64,000 nt of DNA, taken from the NCBI RefSeq assembly GCF_046297595.1, contig NZ_JBKBHT010000003.1:372001-436000 (forward strand). Direction: 5' to 3'. Shown here piece after piece: positions 41,376-52,071 of the stretch. Position 1 is the stretch's first letter. Each line of letters begins with the position of its first letter. The DNA comes from Ferrovibrio sp046297595 (GTDB lineage Bacteria; Pseudomonadota; Alphaproteobacteria; Ferrovibrionales; Ferrovibrionaceae). The notes beneath the pieces are model-generated. The model did no database searches. It was not told the DNA's origin and worked only from the letters and a program-made list of their open reading frames with translations. The position numbers were made by a program, and so were the translations under genes.

Positions 41376-43508
41376 TCAAATCTGCGCCACGGTCCGAAGC
41401 TTGGCCTTCGGATGGATTTCCTGCTGCGACATCACCACCGTGGCCGGCCGGAACCGCTCCACGATCGAACGCACATAGGGGCGGATGCCCGGGCTGGTCA
41501 GCAGCACCGGCACATGCCCCTCGGATGCCAGCCGTTCGAAGGTCTGGCGCACCTGGGCGATGAAGTCCTGCAGGCGCGAGGGCTGCATGCTGAGCTGCCG
41601 TTCCTCGCCCTGACCGATCAGCGCCTCGGCGAAATTCTGCTCCCATTGCGGCGAGAGCGTCACCAGCGGAATATAGCCGTCCGGGCTGACATGGGCATTG
41701 GAAATCTGTCGCGCCAGCCTGGAACGGGCATGTTCGGTGATCTGGGTGACGCTCTGGGTGTATCCGGTGGCCTCAGCGATGGCCTCCAGGATGCTGGCCA
41801 GGTCGCGGATCGAGACGCGCTCGGCCAGCAGGTTCTGCAGCACGCGCTGCACGCCATTCACATTTATGCGGCCCGGGATCACCTCGGCCACCAGCTTCTC
41901 GTTTGCCTTCTTGAGCTCCTCGATCAGCTTCTGCGTCTCGGCATAGCTGAGCAGGTCGGCCATGTTGTCCTTCACCACCTCGGTCAGGTGGGTGGTGATC
42001 ACCGTGCCGGGATCGACCACGGTATAGCCGCGGAACATCGCCTCGTCGCGCAGGGATTCGTCCACCCACATGGCGGGCAGGCCGAAGGTCGGCTCGATGG
42101 TCTCCTCGCCGGCCAGCGCGATGCGCTCGCCGCGCGGATCCATCACCAGCAGCGCGTTCGGCTTCACCGTGCCGCGGGCGGCTTCCACCTCCTTGACGCG
42201 GATTACATAGGTGGTACCGGGCAGCTGCATGTTATCCAGGATGCGCACGCTGGGCATGATGAAGCCCATGTCGATGGCGATCTGGCGGCGCAGGGCCTTG
42301 ATCTGGTCGGTCAGGCGGTAGCCGCGCGCATCGTTGATCAGCGGCAGCAGGCTGAAACCCAGTTCAAGCCGCAGGTCGTCGATCGCAAGGGCATTGGTGA
42401 CCGGCTCGTCCAGCGGACTGACCGGCGCGGGTGGCGGTGGCGGCGGCACATAGGCGGCCAGCCGCGCCCTCTTCTCCTGCTGCCAGGCGATGTAGGCAAG
42501 GCCGCCGGACAGCATGGCCAGCAGCAGGAAGGGAATGAAAGGCATGCCCGGGATGATGGCGAAGCAGGCGGCCAGCACGCCCGACATGCCCAGCGCCTTG
42601 ACCGAGGAGAGCTGACGGGACAGAGCCTTGTCGGTGGAACCCGTGACGCCACCCTTCGAGACCATGATACCCGCGGCCACCGAGACGATCAGGGCCGGAA
42701 TCTGCGAGACCAGGCCATCGCCGACGCTGAGGATCGAATAGGTGTTCATCGCCTGGGCGAAGGTCAGCCCATTCTGAATCACCCCGATCATCACGCCGCC
42801 GATCAGGTTGATGAACGTGATCAGCAGGCCGGCGACCGCATCGCCGCGCACGAATTTCGAGGCACCGTCCATCGAGCCGAAGAAGCTCGATTCGTCTTCC
42901 AGTTCCTTGCGTCGGGCGCGGGCCGTGGCCTCGTCGATCAGGCCGGCGGAAAGGTCGGCATCGACCGCCATCTGCTTGCCCGGCATGGCATCGAGGGTGA
43001 AGCGGGCCGACACCTCGGCGATGCGCCCGGAACCCTTGGTGATGACGACGAAGTTCACGATCACCAGGATGGCGAACACGATGATGCCGATCACCAGGTT
43101 GCCGCTCATGATGAACTGGCCGAAAGCCTCGATCACATGGCCGGCGGCATCGGTGCCTTCATGGCCGTTGGCCAGGATCAGGCGCGTGGAAGCCAGGTTG
43201 AGCGCCAGCCGCAGCATGGTGGTGATCAGCAGCACGGTCGGGAAGCTGGAGAATTCCAGCGGCTTGGTGATGAACAGGCAGGTCATCATCACCAGCACGG
43301 ACGCGGTGATCGAAAGCGCCAGGGCGACGTCGAGCAGCCAGGTCGGCATCGGCAGGATGAGCACCGACAGGATCGCCATGATGCCCACGGCGAGCATGAT
43401 GTCGCCATGACTGCCCACACCGCGCATCCGGTCGAACAGGCCGGGACCGCCGGCGCCCGCGGCACCGGGAGCGCCAGCCTGACCGTCGGCCGGTACGTTC
43501 TCCGCCAT
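41376..43508 (-). CDS. flhA: flagellar export gate protein FlhA
   Basis: A 710-residue protein with eight N-terminal membrane segments (e.g. VGIMAILSVLILPMPTWLLDVALALS, in outline), the FHIPEP-region core FIVITKGSGRIAEVSARFTLDAMPGKQMAVDADL in outline, and a ~350-residue cytosolic domain that binds export chaperones. FlhA forms the nonameric ring of the flagellar type III gate. A Gly/Ala-rich 25-residue leader is present. It lies between flbD and flhF. Confidence 0.95.
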   Translation of the reverse strand: MAENVPADGQAGAPGAAGAGGPGLFDRMRGVGSHGDIMLAVGIMAILSVLILPMPTWLLDVALALSITASVLVMMTCLFITKPLEFSSFPTVLLITTMLRLALNLASTRLILANGHEGTDAAGHVIEAFGQFIMSGNLVIGIIVFAILVIVNFVVITKGSGRIAEVSARFTLDAMPGKQMAVDADLSAGLIDEATARARRKELEDESSFFGSMDGASKFVRGDAVAGLLITFINLIGGVMIGVIQNGLTFAQAMNTYSILSVGDGLVSQIPALIVSVAAGIMVSKGGVTGSTDKALSRQLSSVKALGMSGVLAACFAIIPGMPFIPFLLLAMLSGGLAYIAWQQEKRARLAAYVPPPPPPAPVSPLDEPVTNALAIDDLRLELGFSLLPLINDARGYRLTDQIKALRRQIAIDMGFIMPSVRILDNMQLPGTTYVIRVKEVEAARGTVKPNALLVMDPRGERIALAGEETIEPTFGLPAMWVDESLRDEAMFRGYTVVDPGTVITTHLTEVVKDNMADLLSYAETQKLIEELKKANEKLVAEVIPGRINVNGVQRVLQNLLAERVSIRDLASILEAIAEATGYTQSVTQITEHARSRLARQISNAHVSPDGYIPLVTLSPQWEQNFAEALIGQGEERQLSMQPSRLQDFIAQVRQTFERLASEGHVPVLLTSPGIRPYVRSIVERFRPATVVMSQQEIHPKAKLRTVAQI

Positions 43509-43542
43509 TCCTGTCTCTCCTCAACCCCCGCGCGGCAAGGCC

Positions 43543-44913
<1,371 letters not shown>

Positions 44914-44965
44914 AATCCGCCCCAGAGTCCCTGCCCGATACGCCTGAATTCCGCCACGGCCCGCA

Positions 44966-45301
44966 TCAGCCGCCGCGGCCGCCCTTGATGATTTCCGTCA
45001 TGGTCACGCCGAGCCGGTCTTCCACCACCACCACCTCGCCGCGCGCCACCAGCCGGTTGTTCACATAGATGTCGATCGCCTCGCCGACCTTGCGGTCGAG
45101 TTCCACCACGGCACCACGCCCCAGCTTCAGCAGCTGGCTGACCTGCATGTTGGCCTTGCCGAGTACCGCCGAGACATGCACCGGAATATCGAACACAGCC
45201 TGCAGGTCGGCCGCCGTACGGGCGGCATTCGGATCTTCCTCCTCCATCATGTCGGGGGATTGTCCGAGGTCCTTCAGTTCGAGGTCTTCGTTCTCAGCCA
45301 T
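44966..45301 (-). CDS. fliN: flagellar motor switch protein FliN
   Basis: A 111-residue protein with an acidic N-terminus and a SpoA domain: VFDIPVHVSAVLGKANMQVSQLLKLGRGAVVELD, in outline, followed by VDIYVNNRLVARGEVVVVEDRLGVTMTEI-type strands. FliN forms the lower C-ring with FliM and FliG, and binds FliH. It follows fliH by 23 bp. Confidence 0.95.
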   Translation of the reverse strand: MAENEDLELKDLGQSPDMMEEEDPNAARTAADLQAVFDIPVHVSAVLGKANMQVSQLLKLGRGAVVELDRKVGEAIDIYVNNRLVARGEVVVVEDRLGVTMTEIIKGGRGG

Positions 45302-45324
45302 GCCTGCTCACTCCCTGGCCGCGG

Positions 45325-45981
45325 CTATGCTGCGCCGGGCTCTGCGAGCTGCGACTGCAGCCCGGTCAGATACCGTTCGACCGCCTGGTCGACTTCCTGC
45401 TCCAGCGCCGACTGGCGCCGTTCGGCCGAACCATCGGCCCAGTTGATGCGGCAATCGGTGGGCGCCATCGTCTCGTCGGGCACCAGCGCGACCTTGCCGC
45501 CGAATCCGGATTGCGCCACCAGCTGGTCGATGCGCTGGTCCAGCAGTTGCACCACCGCCTCGTTGGCGCGGATCACCAGGCGCGGTTCCTCGCGCATGTC
45601 GTCCATGCAGCGCAGCACCAGCGATTCGATCTGTTCCAGCGGCTGGCGTTCGATCAGCCGGCCGGCCAGCTTGCGCGCCACCGCCACCGCCAGCTCCGCC
45701 GCTTCGGCGCGGGCGGCGATGCGGGCGCGCTCCTCGCCGGCGGCGATGGCTGCCAATTGGCCTTCGACGGCCTGCATGGCTTGTTCGAGATTGCGCTGAT
45801 GCTCGCCATAGGCCGCCGCATGGCCGGCCTGCTCGCCTTCGGCGAAGGCTGCGGCCTTGGCGGCCTCGACATCCTCGGTGGAGAATTTCGCCGGCGGCGG
45901 TTTGGGCGCGTAGGAGCGTTCGACCTTCGGCTTGGTGCCGTCGAAGGGCAGATCGAACAGGAATTTGGCCTTGCTGACCAT
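45325..45981 (-). CDS. fliH: flagellar assembly protein FliH
   Basis: A 218-residue protein with an N-terminal KFLFDLPFDG segment, a long Ala/Glu-rich helix (EAAKAAAFAEGEQAGHAAAYGEHQRNLEQAM, in outline) and a C-terminal domain with DCRINWADGSAERR, the FliH/V-type ATPase E-subunit fold. It inhibits and tethers the FliI ATPase to the C-ring. It lies between fliG and fliN. Confidence 0.9.
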   Translation of the reverse strand: MVSKAKFLFDLPFDGTKPKVERSYAPKPPPAKFSTEDVEAAKAAAFAEGEQAGHAAAYGEHQRNLEQAMQAVEGQLAAIAAGEERARIAARAEAAELAVAVARKLAGRLIERQPLEQIESLVLRCMDDMREEPRLVIRANEAVVQLLDQRIDQLVAQSGFGGKVALVPDETMAPTDCRINWADGSAERRQSALEQEVDQAVERYLTGLQSQLAEPGAA

Positions 45982-46001
45982 CGCTTACGCTGCTTTCCGC
46001 A

Positions 46002-47015
46002 TCAGTAGATGAGTTCGTCTTCGCCCTTGTTGTCGGCCAGCATGATCTCGCCCTTGGCCGCCAGTTCCTTGGCCGTGTTGACCATCATCATCTGCGCCTC
46101 GTCGACATCCTTCAGGCGCACCGGACCGAGCGATTCCATTTCCTCGCGCAGCAGCTTGGACGCGCGTTCGGACATGTTGGAGAAGAACAGGTCGCGCAGC
46201 GTTTCCGAGGCACCCTTGAGCGCCAGGCTGAGCTTTTCCTTCTCCACGCTTTTCAGCAGGGTCTGCACGCCGGACGGATCCAGCTTGATCAGGTCCTCGA
46301 AGGTGAACATCAGCGCCTTGATGCGCTCGGCTGCATCGCGGCTGCGCTCTTCCAGCGCAGCGAGGAAGCGCGCCTCGGTGTTGCGGTCGAGACTGTTAAA
46401 GATTTCCGCCATCATCTCGTGCGCGTCGCGACGGTTGGTGCGCGCCAGGTTCGACATGAATTCGGTGCGCAGGGTCTGCTCGACCTTGTCGAGCACTTCC
46501 TTCTGCACGGCCTCCATGCGCAGCATGCGCATGACGACTTCCATCGAGAATTCTTCCGGCAGCGCCGCCAGCACGCGCGCGGCATGCTCGGGCCGGATCT
46601 TGGACAGCACGACCGCGACGGTCTGCGGATATTCGTTCTTCAGGTAGTTCGCCAGCACGTTCTCGTTCACGTTGGCGAGCTTGTCCCACATGGTGCGGCC
46701 GGCCGGACCGCGGATTTCCTCCATGATCTGGTTGACGCGCTCGCTGGGCAGCGCCTTCATCAGCAGGCGTTCCGTGCTGTCGAAAGTACCCGTCAGCGAG
46801 CCGGTGGAGGAGAAATTGTTGACGAACTCGAGGAACAGCTTTTCGACGACATCGGAATTGATGGCGCCAAGATTGGCCATGTTCTGCGAGATTTCCTTGA
46901 TCTCTTCGTCATCGAGCAGCGGCCAGATCTTGGACGAATGCTCCTCGCCCAGCGCCAGCATCAGGATGGCGGCCTTGTCGGGACCTTTGAGCTGGCGGAA
47001 GTCCTTGTCTGCCAT
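46002..47015 (-). CDS. fliG: flagellar motor switch protein FliG
   Basis: A 337-residue protein with the three FliG domains. The N-terminal domain binds FliF (KAAILMLALGEEHSSKIW), the middle has EFSMEVVMRMLRME, and the C-terminal domain carries the charged torque helix (FEDLIKLDPSGVQTLLKSVEKEKLSLALKGASE, in outline) and RASKLLREEMESLGPVRLKDVDEAQ. FliG sits on the MS ring and contacts the stators. Confidence 0.96.
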   Translation of the reverse strand: MADKDFRQLKGPDKAAILMLALGEEHSSKIWPLLDDEEIKEISQNMANLGAINSDVVEKLFLEFVNNFSSTGSLTGTFDSTERLLMKALPSERVNQIMEEIRGPAGRTMWDKLANVNENVLANYLKNEYPQTVAVVLSKIRPEHAARVLAALPEEFSMEVVMRMLRMEAVQKEVLDKVEQTLRTEFMSNLARTNRRDAHEMMAEIFNSLDRNTEARFLAALEERSRDAAERIKALMFTFEDLIKLDPSGVQTLLKSVEKEKLSLALKGASETLRDLFFSNMSERASKLLREEMESLGPVRLKDVDEAQMMMVNTAKELAAKGEIMLADNKGEDELIY

Positions 47016-47037
47016 AGCGCGCTCCTAAATTCCGCCG

Positions 47038-48690
47038 TCAGGCCGTCTGGTAGAGCCAGTTGCGGATGATCGAAACCGCTTCTTCCGGATGCTTGTCGAC
47101 GATCTCGCCGATCTTCTTGAGCGACGACGCCTTCACCTGGCCCTCGATGCGGGCAATGTCGATCATCGATTCGATGCCGGGGGTGGGCGGCGCCATGCCA
47201 GCATCGGGCGCGGCCGGCAATTCGGCGATCGGCGCGCCGCCAACCACCATGGGCAGACCCGGCGCCGCGGGCGTCAGCATGCCGGGCGGGATATCCTCGC
47301 TTTCGCGCGAAGCTTCCAGCACGCGGCGGATCAGCGGCCGGACCACCAGCAGCATGGCCAGCAGGCCGAGCAGCACATAGCCGGCGATCTCGCCGATGCG
47401 GAACAGTTCATCCTTGGTCAGGCCGAGGAAGATCGGCAGCGAGGCCGGATCAACCTCTTCGGGAATGTCGCCCGGCTCGGCGAACCGCATCGACACGACT
47501 TCCACAGTATCGCCGCGGGCCTGATCGAAACCGATTGCGTTGCGCACCAGCGTGCTGAGCTGCTGCAATTCCTCGGGCGACCGCGCCAGATAGGACCGCT
47601 GGCCCTGGCCATCCACCTGGATGATGTTGTTGACCAGCACGGCGGCGGAAACGCGGCGCACCACGCCGGCCTCGCGCACCTGGGTGCGGATGGTCTTGGA
47701 AATCTCGTAATTGACCAGTTCCTCGGTACGGTTCGCGGTCGAGGTGGCCTGGGTGCCGCCCTGGCCCTGCGCCTCGGGCAGGTTGTTGGCGACCGTGACG
47801 TTCTGCTGGCCTTCCTGACTCTGGTTGTTCTCGGTGATGGTCTGGGTCGAGCGCACCACCTGCTGGTCGGGGTTGAACAGTTCCTGGTTGGTGGTGACGC
47901 GGTCGAAATCCATGTCGACCGAAATCTCCGCGCGCACATTGCCGACACCGACCGAGCGTTCGATCAGCGCCTCGACATTCTTGCGCAGGCGATCCTCGAT
48001 CTGGCGCCGCATGTCGGACAGACGGTTGGCCGTGGCCGTGGCCGGATCGGCTTCTTCCTGCGTGCCCGCCAGCAGGTTGCCGCGATCATCCACCACCGAG
48101 ATACGCGTCGGTTTCAGGTCGGGCACCGCCGAGGCGACGAGATTCTGGATCGCGCGCACCTGCGGCTGGTCGAGCCGGCCGCCGCGCGTCTTGATCACGA
48201 TGGAGGCCGAAGGCTCGCGCTGTTCGCGGCTGAACACCTCGCGGCGCGGCAGCACCAGATGGACGCGCGCTTGCTGAACCTGGTCGAGCGAGCGGATCGT
48301 GCGGGCCAGCTCGCCTTCCAGCGCGCGCAGCTGGTTGATGTTCTGCATGAAATTGGTGGCCGACAGGGCATTGGCCTTGTCGAAGATCTCGTAACCCGCG
48401 CCGCTGCCGCCGGTCACGCCGCCTTCGGCCAGTTGCATGCGCACGCGCAGCACGCGGTCTTCGGGCACCAGGATCTGCGCGCCGTTGGCGGCGATCTGAT
48501 AGGGGATTTTCTGGGTTTCCAGCCGGTTGACGATTTCGGCCGAGGTTTCGAGATCGAGATTGCCGTACAGCAGCGCCATCTTGGGCTGCGTGACCTTCAT
48601 CCCGAGGAAAACGAAAAAGCCGAGCAGAACCGCCGCCGTCGCCGCCAGCATCGCCAGCCGCGCGGGACCGATGTTCCGCATCATATTCAT
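47038..48690 (-). CDS. fliF: flagellar MS-ring protein FliF
   Basis: About 550 residues. A first membrane segment (LAMLAATAAVLLGFFVFLGM), ring-building motifs with PYQIAANGAQILVPEDRVLRVRMQLAEGG in outline, SASIVIKTRGGRLDQPQVRAIQNLVASAV in outline, a second membrane segment (VLLGLLAMLLVVRPLIRRVL) and a FliG-binding tail ending in IIRNWLYQTA. FliF builds the inner-membrane ring that starts basal-body assembly. A GTG at 48726 would add 12 residues; the ATG at 48690 better matches the normal N-terminus. Confidence 0.93.
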   Translation of the reverse strand: MNMMRNIGPARLAMLAATAAVLLGFFVFLGMKVTQPKMALLYGNLDLETSAEIVNRLETQKIPYQIAANGAQILVPEDRVLRVRMQLAEGGVTGGSGAGYEIFDKANALSATNFMQNINQLRALEGELARTIRSLDQVQQARVHLVLPRREVFSREQREPSASIVIKTRGGRLDQPQVRAIQNLVASAVPDLKPTRISVVDDRGNLLAGTQEEADPATATANRLSDMRRQIEDRLRKNVEALIERSVGVGNVRAEISVDMDFDRVTTNQELFNPDQQVVRSTQTITENNQSQEGQQNVTVANNLPEAQGQGGTQATSTANRTEELVNYEISKTIRTQVREAGVVRRVSAAVLVNNIIQVDGQGQRSYLARSPEELQQLSTLVRNAIGFDQARGDTVEVVSMRFAEPGDIPEEVDPASLPIFLGLTKDELFRIGEIAGYVLLGLLAMLLVVRPLIRRVLEASRESEDIPPGMLTPAAPGLPMVVGGAPIAELPAAPDAGMAPPTPGIESMIDIARIEGQVKASSLKKIGEIVDKHPEEAVSIIRNWLYQTA

Positions 48691-48784
48691 GATTCCGTTC
48701 ACGGCTTCACCCCATGCACCAGGCACGCGTTACGGCAGGCACCTCCTGCCACGCTTGCAAGGTAGGAACGCGGGATGAAGAAGA

Positions 48785-48825
48785 GGTTAACACCCCGGCA
48801 AAATTTGCCTAGCGGATTGTTAACC
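48785..48825. promoter_or_regulatory. nested CtrA-like / FlbD-like element upstream of fliF
   Basis: GGTTAAC (48785-48791) and GTTAACC (48819-48825) are perfect inverted arms that match CtrA half-sites. Between them is the palindrome GGCAAA-A-TTTGCC (48797-48809), which resembles FlbD binding sites. A GANTC (48831) lies just outside. The set is 95-135 bp before the fliF start, between sciP and fliF. Confidence 0.55.
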
Positions 48826-48864
48826 TTCCGGAATCAATAAAATCAGTGGGTTAGAGGCAGACCA

Positions 48865-49218
48865 TCAACCCGCCGCCCCCGACATCCGCGCCGCCGGCGC
48901 GCGCAGGCTGCCGGGCCGGTAATCCTGCAGCCGGGTGGTGCGCAGGCCGGGCAGACCATGCTGCTCGATGGCGCGCTGCCAGGACTGGAATTCCTCGAGC
49001 GTCAGGGCGTAGCGCTGGCAGGCTTCCTCCAGGCTGAGCAGGCCGCCGCGCACCGCCGCCACGACCTCGGCCTTGCGGCGGATCACCCAGCGTTTGGTGT
49101 TGGGCGATGGCAGGGTATCGCGGGTGATGCGCTGGCCTTCGGGGCCGATCACGCTGGTCGGCCGGGCCGGCAACGGCAGCAGGCGAGCCGTCTGGTTGAG
49201 AGTCTGAACGTTTTCCAT
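48865..49218 (-). CDS. sciP: CtrA inhibitor SciP (DUF1153)
   Basis: A 117-residue protein. The diagnostic stretch TLPSPNTKRWVIRRKAEVV with LSLEEACQRYALTLEEFQSWQRAIEQHGLPGLRTTRLQ, in outline, is the helix-turn-helix of SciP. In Caulobacter SciP is made in G1, binds DNA and CtrA, and prevents activation of CtrA-dependent genes, including flagellar ones. Here it is placed between flgD and fliF. The ATG at 49218 gives the family N-terminus; an open extension to 49434 is not supported. Confidence 0.9.
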   Translation of the reverse strand: MENVQTLNQTARLLPLPARPTSVIGPEGQRITRDTLPSPNTKRWVIRRKAEVVAAVRGGLLSLEEACQRYALTLEEFQSWQRAIEQHGLPGLRTTRLQDYRPGSLRAPAARMSGAAG

Positions 49219-49279
49219 GCCAATCACCCGTTTCAACAAGATTCCAAAATCAAGACCGCTGGTGAGCCATTGCCGCCCG

Positions 49280-50008
49280 TCAGGCTGCCTCTTCCTCGTC
49301 GTCGCCCCCGGTATTGTCGTTCTGCGGCGGCGCGAAGACCGAGACCACCTTCTCGGGCAGGTATTTGCTGCCCGACACGACCAGGTATTGCTGACCATCG
49401 ACGGTCTCGAGCGCTTCGACATAACCGCGCGCATAGACGCTCACCCCATCGACAGATTTGCCGCTGGCATCCTTGGCCACCACTTCCAGCGTGTAGTTGC
49501 CGGCCGGCACCGCGTTGCCCTGGCTGTCCTTGCCATCCCAGGCCACCTCGACGCGGCCAGGCTTGAATCCCGCGGTCTGATCGGAGCTGACGCTCACCGT
49601 GCGCACGGTTTCGCCCTTGGAATTGAGAATCTTGTACTGCACGTTCATCACGCCGCTCGGCAGCTCATAGGCCCAGAAGGCGCTGCCGCCCTCTGCCAGC
49701 TTCACCTTGTTGTCGTTCACATCGACGATCTTGCCGATGAAATTCAGGTTGTTGCTGTTCTGACCCGCCTGCAGCATCGCGATCATCTGCTCGAGATTCT
49801 TGTTCATGTTGATCTGCTGCTCGACCTGGCTGAACTGTACGAGCTGCTGCGTGAATTCGTTCGGATCCATCGGCGAGGTAGGATCCTGGTTCTTGAGCTG
49901 CGTAGTCAGCAGCACCAGGAAGGTGTCGAAATCGCTGGCCAGTTTGCTAGCCGCCGCATTCGATGCGGTATTCGCGACGCTGGAGGTATCGGTGACGCTG
50001 CTGACCAT
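49280..50008 (-). CDS. flgD: flagellar hook-capping scaffold FlgD
   Basis: A 242-residue protein. The N-terminal signature DFDTFLVLLTTQLKNQDPTSPMDPNEFTQQLVQFSQVEQQ, in outline, is the hook-cap export and polymer segment. The C-terminal half has the FlgD Tudor/FnIII domains (VAWDGKDSQGNAVPAGNYTLEVVAKDASG, in outline). FlgD is exported and caps the growing hook. It has AGGAGC before its ATG and lies 24 bp after fliK. The C-terminus ends in an acidic run, DDEEEAA. Confidence 0.93.
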   Translation of the reverse strand: MVSSVTDTSSVANTASNAAASKLASDFDTFLVLLTTQLKNQDPTSPMDPNEFTQQLVQFSQVEQQINMNKNLEQMIAMLQAGQNSNNLNFIGKIVDVNDNKVKLAEGGSAFWAYELPSGVMNVQYKILNSKGETVRTVSVSSDQTAGFKPGRVEVAWDGKDSQGNAVPAGNYTLEVVAKDASGKSVDGVSVYARGYVEALETVDGQQYLVVSGSKYLPEKVVSVFAPPQNDNTGGDDEEEAA

Positions 50009-50032
50009 GATCGTGCTCCTGTGCGGGGCGCC

Positions 50033-51952
50033 TTAAATGCGGATATCGAGCCCGCCGCGCGCGGCGGCCGCGCGCTGGGCGTTGCTGGCAGCCTGTGCCG
50101 CCGCATCGACGACATGGCCGGTTTCGACATATTCCTCGTGACCGCGGCCGCGCTGGCGGCCGGTATTGCCCTGGCCGTCGCGGCCATCGGCGTTCTGGCC
50201 CTGCTCGCGCAGGCTGAAGCTGAGCGAATTGGCATCGGTCTTCAGGCCGACATCGCGCAGCGACTGCTCAAGCTGCTGTGAGTCGCGCTGCAACATGGCC
50301 AGGGTTTCCGGCTTGTCGGCGGCGATCACCGCCAGCAGCTTGCCGTCATGGCCGACTTCGAGCTTGACCTCGACCTTGCCGAGATTGCCGGGATCGAGCT
50401 TGATCGAAATCTTGTCGGCACCTTCCGCCACACCCTTCCGGATCTGCACGGCGACCTGTTCGCCGGCCGGAATATGGGCGCCGAGCTGGCGCGCCAGGGT
50501 CTGCGTGGTGGCATGCTGCACGGCCTGCGGCATGCTGGTGCCTGGATTGCTCATCGGTGCCGGCTGCACGCCCTGCTGCGTGGCCGAAGCCGACTGCGCC
50601 GTCGCGGCCGCAACGGCCGGCGGCTGGGCATCGCCGTTCATCTGGGCATGCAGGGCAGCAGTGAATTTCGCTTCGGCGGCCGACTGATGATGCTGCGCGG
50701 CGGTGAGCTGCTGCTGCACCAGCATCTGTTCGGAAGCGGCCTCGGCATCGCCCTGCGCAGCGAGCAGCACGGCCTGGTCGACTGCAGGCTTCGCGGTCGT
50801 CGTGGCTGGCTGGACATCAAGCAGCAGGCCCTTGCCCGCCGCCTGCTTCGGCGCCGGATCGCCAGACGGCTGCGACTCGCCCTGCGGCTGGCGCGGCATC
50901 TGGTCCTGCAGCGCTGTCTGCAATTCGCCATCGGTCTGCATCGCCGCCTGCAGAGCGGCAAGCTGTTCCGGCGTCATCGCCGGCTGCTGCGGCTGCTGGG
51001 CCAGCAGGGCCGCCGGGCTGGTATCGGTGCCGCTCTTGGCGGCGACCATCATCTCGGCCGGCAGTGCGGCCGGCTGCGGCAGTACCGGTGCAGCCGGTGC
51101 ATCGGCAGGCTTGGCGGCCTGCGGCAATGCGGGCGGCGCTTCGGGTTTGTCGGTTCCCGCATCGGCAGCGGAGGCAGCCGGAACGGCCGGTGCGGTTTCG
51201 CCGGGCAAGGCAGGCGTGGCGGCCGGTGCCGTCTGGCCGGCGGTCGCGGCCAGCAACTGGGCCTGCAACTGCGCCTCGGCGGCGGCATCGGTCGCAGCCG
51301 GGATAACGGAAGCGGCGGGAGCAACGGGAGTCTCGGCCTGCTGCGGCACCACCGGCGCCGCATTCGGCTGCGTCTGGGCCTGCATCTGCAACAGGCCGAG
51401 GATCAGTGCCGCATCGGCATCCAGGACCACCGGCGTTTCGACCGTTTCCGCAGCCGGATCGGCATCGGCGGTTTCCTCGGCCGGCATGGCCGGATCGGTT
51501 TCCGGTGCGGTTTCGGCGGACGGCTTGGACGTATCGGTCGAGGACGGCTTGTCCTGGCCGCCGGCGACAGGCTTGTCGGCAGGCTTGCTGTCTTTCCCGG
51601 GCGCCGTTTCGTTGCGCGCCGGAGCGTTGCCCGGTGCACTGGATTCGTTAGTGGTGGAGTTGGACGGCTTGGAGGGTGCCGGGTTGCTGTCTGCGGCCGG
51701 GCGTTCGGCGCGAATCTGGGTATCGGGGCGGCTGTCGCCACGCGTATCTGCCCGCGTGTCGTTGCGGGTTTCGCTGCGGCTGGCCGCCTGGGGAGCGGTG
51801 GGCTCGGAGCTGCGGGCGACGGCCTTGGTGCCCTGGCTGAAAAAGGCGTTCTGCAGCAGACGCGAAAATTCGCGGGCGCGGCTGTCGGTTTCCTCGGCGG
51901 CGGTGGAGCCGGAGACGGAAGCGGCAGAATTGTTGACCGGTGCGACCTGCAT
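50033..51952 (-). CDS. fliK: flagellar hook-length control protein FliK
   Basis: About 639 residues. The first ~520 are low-complexity, rich in Ala, Pro, Gln and Asp/Glu, as expected for the ruler part. The C-terminal Flg_hook domain reads KISIKLDPGNLGKVEVKLEVGHDGKLLAVI in outline, followed by ETLAMLQRDSQQLEQSLRDVGL. FliK measures hook length and switches export specificity through FlhB. The ATG at 51952 has AGGGA 8 bp upstream; an ATG at 51964 is in frame. A sigma-54 promoter candidate is 30 bp upstream. Confidence 0.9.
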   Translation of the reverse strand: MQVAPVNNSAASVSGSTAAEETDSRAREFSRLLQNAFFSQGTKAVARSSEPTAPQAASRSETRNDTRADTRGDSRPDTQIRAERPAADSNPAPSKPSNSTTNESSAPGNAPARNETAPGKDSKPADKPVAGGQDKPSSTDTSKPSAETAPETDPAMPAEETADADPAAETVETPVVLDADAALILGLLQMQAQTQPNAAPVVPQQAETPVAPAASVIPAATDAAAEAQLQAQLLAATAGQTAPAATPALPGETAPAVPAASAADAGTDKPEAPPALPQAAKPADAPAAPVLPQPAALPAEMMVAAKSGTDTSPAALLAQQPQQPAMTPEQLAALQAAMQTDGELQTALQDQMPRQPQGESQPSGDPAPKQAAGKGLLLDVQPATTTAKPAVDQAVLLAAQGDAEAASEQMLVQQQLTAAQHHQSAAEAKFTAALHAQMNGDAQPPAVAAATAQSASATQQGVQPAPMSNPGTSMPQAVQHATTQTLARQLGAHIPAGEQVAVQIRKGVAEGADKISIKLDPGNLGKVEVKLEVGHDGKLLAVIAADKPETLAMLQRDSQQLEQSLRDVGLKTDANSLSFSLREQGQNADGRDGQGNTGRQRGRGHEEYVETGHVVDAAAQAASNAQRAAAARGGLDIRI

Positions 51953-51981
51953 GGAATCCCTCATTCGTCGCCGGGTAAGAA

Positions 51982-51996
51982 GCAAGCGGCGGGCCA
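51982..51996 (-). promoter_or_regulatory. candidate sigma-54 promoter of fliK-flgD
   Basis: On the minus strand TGGCCC-N5-TTGC has GG and GC exactly 10 bp apart, with one mismatch to TGGCAC-N5-TTGC. It is 30 bp upstream of the fliK ATG. Confidence 0.6.
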
Positions 51997-52071
51997 AGTC
52001 CGGAAATCCATTTAAGATGTTGTTTTTAAATACTTTTATTTCCGGGTCAGCAACCATTTGGGGGCATCGCC

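Noticed and set aside
49219..49434. N-terminal extension of SciP
   Set aside because: The extra 72 residues are Arg/Ser-rich and overlap the flgD stop region; the DUF1153 family starts close to the ATG at 49218.
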